From positions 1 through 64,000 of the forward strand of contig NZ_JAJQJH010000015.1 in the NCBI RefSeq assembly GCF_029544075.1: a stretch of DNA of 64,000 bases, given 5' to 3'. Below the pieces are notes generated by a model, which was not told where the DNA came from, searched no databases, and saw only the letters and a program-made list of their open reading frames with translations. This DNA is from Chromohalobacter canadensis (lineage in GTDB: Bacteria; Pseudomonadota; Gammaproteobacteria; Pseudomonadales; Halomonadaceae). The position numbers and the translations under genes were made by a program. The stretch's first letter is position 1. The number at the start of each line of letters is the position of its first letter. Below are positions 61,630 to 64,000 of this stretch, piece by piece.

Positions 61630-63042
61630 ATGGTGAGACTCGACAAGAAAGTGACCCGGCTCTACGTGCTGGATACCAATGTCCTGATCCATGACCCCGC
61701 AGCCCTGTACCACTTCGAGGAACATGATGTCGTCATCCCTATGACGGTGCTGGAGGAACTCGATAAGCACAAGAATGGGATTCGTGAAATCGCCCAGACC
61801 GCGCGGCAAATCAGCCGCACGCTTTCCGACCTGACGTCTCGCTTCACTCCCGAGCAAATTCAAGAGGGCATTCCATTACCCGTGAGCCATGGTCCCAGCG
61901 GCCGCCTGCGTTTCCTGTGCTACACCGACCTCAAGACGCTCGACCCGCTGGTCGATTCCCCTGATAACCGCCTGCTCGCCGAGACCTGCCGTCTGCGTGA
62001 CGAGCGTCCCGATGCTTCGGTGATTCTGGTCACCAAGGACATCAATCTGCGCGTCAAGGCGGCGGCACTGAACGTTCCGGTGGAGGATTACCTCAACGAC
62101 CGCGCCTTCGACGATCTCGACGCCATGATCGAGGGCGCCAAAGTCTACGCCGAGGCCGGCGTGGAAGGCCGAGGGCTGTGGGACCGGCTCGATGTCGAGG
62201 TCGATGTCGAGCGCACGGAAGACGGCACCTTCTATCACCTTGCTGGCGAGCTGCCCAAGGACTGGCACGTCGGCATGCTGGTATCGGACAGCGACAATGG
62301 CGCCGATTTCGAGGCCATCGTACGCTCGTTCGCACCGCACCGCGCCACGCTGCAACTGCTGACCAACTACCGTCATCACGACGGCGTCTGGGGCGTACAC
62401 GCCCATGACAGCCGCCAGAACTTCACCCTCAACCTGCTGATGGACCCCGAGATCGACCTGGTCACCATCGCCGGCAACGCCGGGACCGGTAAGACCTACA
62501 TGACGCTGGCGGCGGCCTTCCAGCAAACCCTCGATAGCAAACACTTCGAGCGTATCGTCTTCACCCGCGCACCGATCCCCATGGGCGAGGATATCGGCTT
62601 CCTCCCGGGCACCGAGGAAGAAAAGATGTCGCCCTGGATGGGCGCCTTCCACGACAACATGGACAACCTTTTACGCGACGAACAACACGGCAGCTCAAGC
62701 TGGAGCGACGGCGCCACCCGACAGTTAATCGGCTCCCGTGTGCAAATTCGCTCGCCAACCTTCATGCGCGGACGCACCCTGAGCGACACTTTCCTGATCA
62801 TCGATGAGGCGCAGAATTTCACCCCCAAGCAGCTCAAAGCACTGATCACGCGGGCAGGGCGCAATACCAAGCTAGTACTGCTAGGTAACGTCGGACAGAT
62901 CGACACGCCCTACCTCACCGCCAACACCTGTGGCATGGCCTACGCCGTGGAACGTTTCCGCGACTGGCCGCATGCCGGCCACGTGACGCTGAAAAGCGTC
63001 GAACGCTCACGCCTCGCCCTCGCTGCCGAGGAACTGCTCTGA
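61630..63042 (+). CDS. phoH: PIN-domain PhoH-like ATPase
   Basis: A 470-residue fusion of an N-terminal PIN nuclease domain (about 9-150, first acidic residue D15 in YVLDTNVLIHD) and a C-terminal PhoH ATPase (about 255-465, GNAGTGKT at 282-289, FLIIDEAQNF as Walker B). This PhoH2 arrangement is thought to unwind and cleave RNA. The ATG at 61630 follows AAGGAG at a long spacing of 11 bases; a GTG at 61618 is in frame but overlaps that site. It is monocistronic with a hairpin downstream. Confidence 0.92.
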   Translation: MVRLDKKVTRLYVLDTNVLIHDPAALYHFEEHDVVIPMTVLEELDKHKNGIREIAQTARQISRTLSDLTSRFTPEQIQEGIPLPVSHGPSGRLRFLCYTDLKTLDPLVDSPDNRLLAETCRLRDERPDASVILVTKDINLRVKAAALNVPVEDYLNDRAFDDLDAMIEGAKVYAEAGVEGRGLWDRLDVEVDVERTEDGTFYHLAGELPKDWHVGMLVSDSDNGADFEAIVRSFAPHRATLQLLTNYRHHDGVWGVHAHDSRQNFTLNLLMDPEIDLVTIAGNAGTGKTYMTLAAAFQQTLDSKHFERIVFTRAPIPMGEDIGFLPGTEEEKMSPWMGAFHDNMDNLLRDEQHGSSSWSDGATRQLIGSRVQIRSPTFMRGRTLSDTFLIIDEAQNFTPKQLKALITRAGRNTKLVLLGNVGQIDTPYLTANTCGMAYAVERFRDWPHAGHVTLKSVERSRLALAAEELL

Positions 63043-63088
63043 CACCGCGTCGATAACGCAACCTCCTTTTCATCCCTCTCAACGCAGA

Positions 63089-63114
63089 GCGCCCCGGTCA
63101 AAAGACCGGGGCGC
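63089..63114 (+). terminator. Terminator hairpin after phoH
   Basis: Perfect 11-bp stem GCGCCCCGGTC/GACCGGGGCGC with an AAAA loop, 46 bases past the stop. The tail is GC-rich rather than U-rich, so termination may be inefficient. Confidence 0.6.
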
Positions 63115-63220
63115 GCGCTTCACACCATTCTTGAGCTTACGACGATCACTTTACATCTTAAGACGATCTTTATAACCGTCTTGGTGGTAACCGTAGGGTC
63201 ACGCCATGTCGGTGGTGAGG

Positions 63221-63463
63221 CTACTCTTCGGTAGAAGAGGGCTTGCGGTTGTTGACCACGTCTTCGATGAGCTGCTCGTTCTCGCTGCGCGGCATCTCGT
63301 CGAGCATTTTCTTGGCGGTCTGGTAATCGCAGATCTCGGTATTGCACGAGCTGCAGAACACGATATCGTCGGGTTGCTGCGCCTGGGAGACCGTCACCTT
63401 ATGACTGCCGCAATTCGGGCATCCCTTGGGCAAACGCAACTCGACGGAAAAATCTTCGTTCAT
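63221..63463 (-). CDS. Small zinc-ribbon protein
   Basis: An 80-residue protein beginning MNEDFSVELRLPKGCPNCGS. Two Cys pairs (CPNCG and CSSCN) 19 residues apart form a likely zinc ribbon, followed by a charged helical tail. No family function is known to me. GGAGGAAAG lies just before the ATG at 63463, which favours this start over longer frames. It could bind RNA, DNA or a partner protein. It lies alone between phoH and the DUF938 gene. Confidence 0.75.
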   Translation of the reverse strand: MNEDFSVELRLPKGCPNCGSHKVTVSQAQQPDDIVFCSSCNTEICDYQTAKKMLDEMPRSENEQLIEDVVNNRKPSSTEE

Positions 63464-63623
63464 CGCCTTTCCTCCATGATCCTGCCGTGGCGGAACGAGC
63501 GCCGCGCCGCGACCCTCGCAATCCATGTGTCTATCTATCCATGTGCCTATCCACAGTGTTTGGGGCCAGAGCGGAGAAATCAAGCGCAGGCACTTTTTAA
63601 GCAACGTCTGCGCCCAAGCAACG

Positions 63624-64000
63624 TTAGTGCCGCAGAAAGACCACCCCCAAGTTGTTCGCCGGCAATTCGTCGACGCGTTGCAACGCAAGCCCGTTTAGCT
63701 GGGCCTCCGCCTCGACATCCTCCAGAGCACGAATGCCCCAGGCTGGGTCGCGCTGACGCAGGTCGGCATCGAAGGCCGCGTTGCTCGCGGCGGTGTGTTC
63801 GCCGTCACGCATAAAGGGGCCGTAAACGATCAACACACCACCCAACGGCAAGCGATGCCCCGCCTCACGCAATAGCGCCTGGGTCGCCGCCCATGGCGAA
63901 ATATGCAGCATATTGATGCACAGCATGGCGGACGGCTCACCGGCCTCATCGGGCCAGGGTTGGGTGACATCCAGCGCGAGCGGCGACTCGATATTCGTCA
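63624..64000 (-). CDS. DUF938 family SAM-dependent methyltransferase-like protein, 5' end outside the window
   Basis: The last 124 or so residues of a DUF938 protein, entering from the right edge and read in frame from LALDVTQPWPDEAG. Family hallmarks are LCINMLHISPWAATQALLRE, IVYGPFMRDGEHTAASNAAF and ELPANNLGVVFLRH at the C-terminus. The family has a Rossmann methyltransferase fold of unknown substrate. The SAM-binding N-terminal half lies outside the window. Confidence 0.88.
   Translation of the reverse strand, partial: TNIESPLALDVTQPWPDEAGEPSAMLCINMLHISPWAATQALLREAGHRLPLGGVLIVYGPFMRDGEHTAASNAAFDADLRQRDPAWGIRALEDVEAEAQLNGLALQRVDELPANNLGVVFLRH

Overview
The window is high-GC (roughly 60-65 percent), gene-dense bacterial chromosome. 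Several features point to a gammaproteobacterium of the halophilic Halomonadaceae type (Chromohalobacter or Halomonas): complete assimilatory nitrate genes of the NasST type, a cyanophycin operon, DUF1415 and DUF938 proteins, and a non-phosphorylative pentose pathway. This assignment is inference from gene content; no rRNA or other marker is present. I saw no rRNA, tRNA, prophage, insertion sequence or CRISPR array.

Layout. 1-7341: a proton-coupled MFS transporter cut by the window edge, OsmC, a DUF1415 protein, an aldo/keto reductase, a GNAT-PaiB pair divergent from a MocR regulator, and endonuclease V. 7436-11997: the DNA repair nuclease SbcDC. 12055-13002: two small orphan membrane proteins of lower GC. 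13120-14999: WrbA and ArgE. 15098-23044: a Weimberg-type pentonate cluster. 23186-30583: DeaD helicase, YaiI-like protein, glutathionyl-hydroquinone reductase, a LysR/pirin divergent pair and an M23 peptidase. 30654-34176: NasT-NasS, divergent from a NarK-type nitrate transporter. 34320-44627: peroxiredoxin, an Lrp/LysE pair, a serine hydrolase, a GFA protein, beta-alanine catabolism (MmsA plus omega-transaminase) with a LysR regulator, an EamA permease with its own LysR, and a RelE/ParE-type toxin-antitoxin pair. 44670-53023: the nitrate/nitrite assimilation locus. 53033-61418: cyanophycin genes (cphB-cphA-iadA) divergent from an ATP-grasp ligase and a CocE-type hydrolase. 61630-64000: a PIN-PhoH ATPase, a zinc-ribbon protein and the end of a DUF938 methyltransferase.

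How the parts fit. Two separated loci form one nitrogen system. The NarK-type transporter imports nitrate, NasA with the NasC-like flavoprotein reduces it to nitrite, NirBD makes ammonium, and CobA supplies the siroheme precursor for NirB. NasS/NasT are the nitrate sensor and RNA-binding antiterminator. The DNA supports this wiring. Sigma-54-like -24/-12 elements lie upstream of nasT, narK, nasA and nasC-nirBD, NtrC-like dyads sit between each divergent pair, and both the nasA and nasC-nirBD leaders contain two hairpins followed by a strong intrinsic terminator just before the gene, which is the expected NasT target layout. Cyanophycin (a multi-L-arginyl-poly-L-aspartate nitrogen store) is made by CphA, cut to beta-Asp-Arg by CphB and hydrolysed by IadA, so the neighbourhood links nitrogen intake with nitrogen storage.

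The pentonate cluster encodes two different pentonate dehydratases, a 2-keto-3-deoxypentonate dehydratase of the FAH fold and a 2-oxoglutarate-semialdehyde dehydrogenase, which together turn D-xylonate or L-arabinonate into 2-oxoglutarate. A palindrome ATGTT(C/G)(A/G)ACAT recurs upstream of the GntR-family regulator, of the xylonate dehydratase and twice upstream of the FAH gene, which defines a likely local regulon. The least explained part is the ATP-grasp/CocE gene pair facing the cyanophycin operon.
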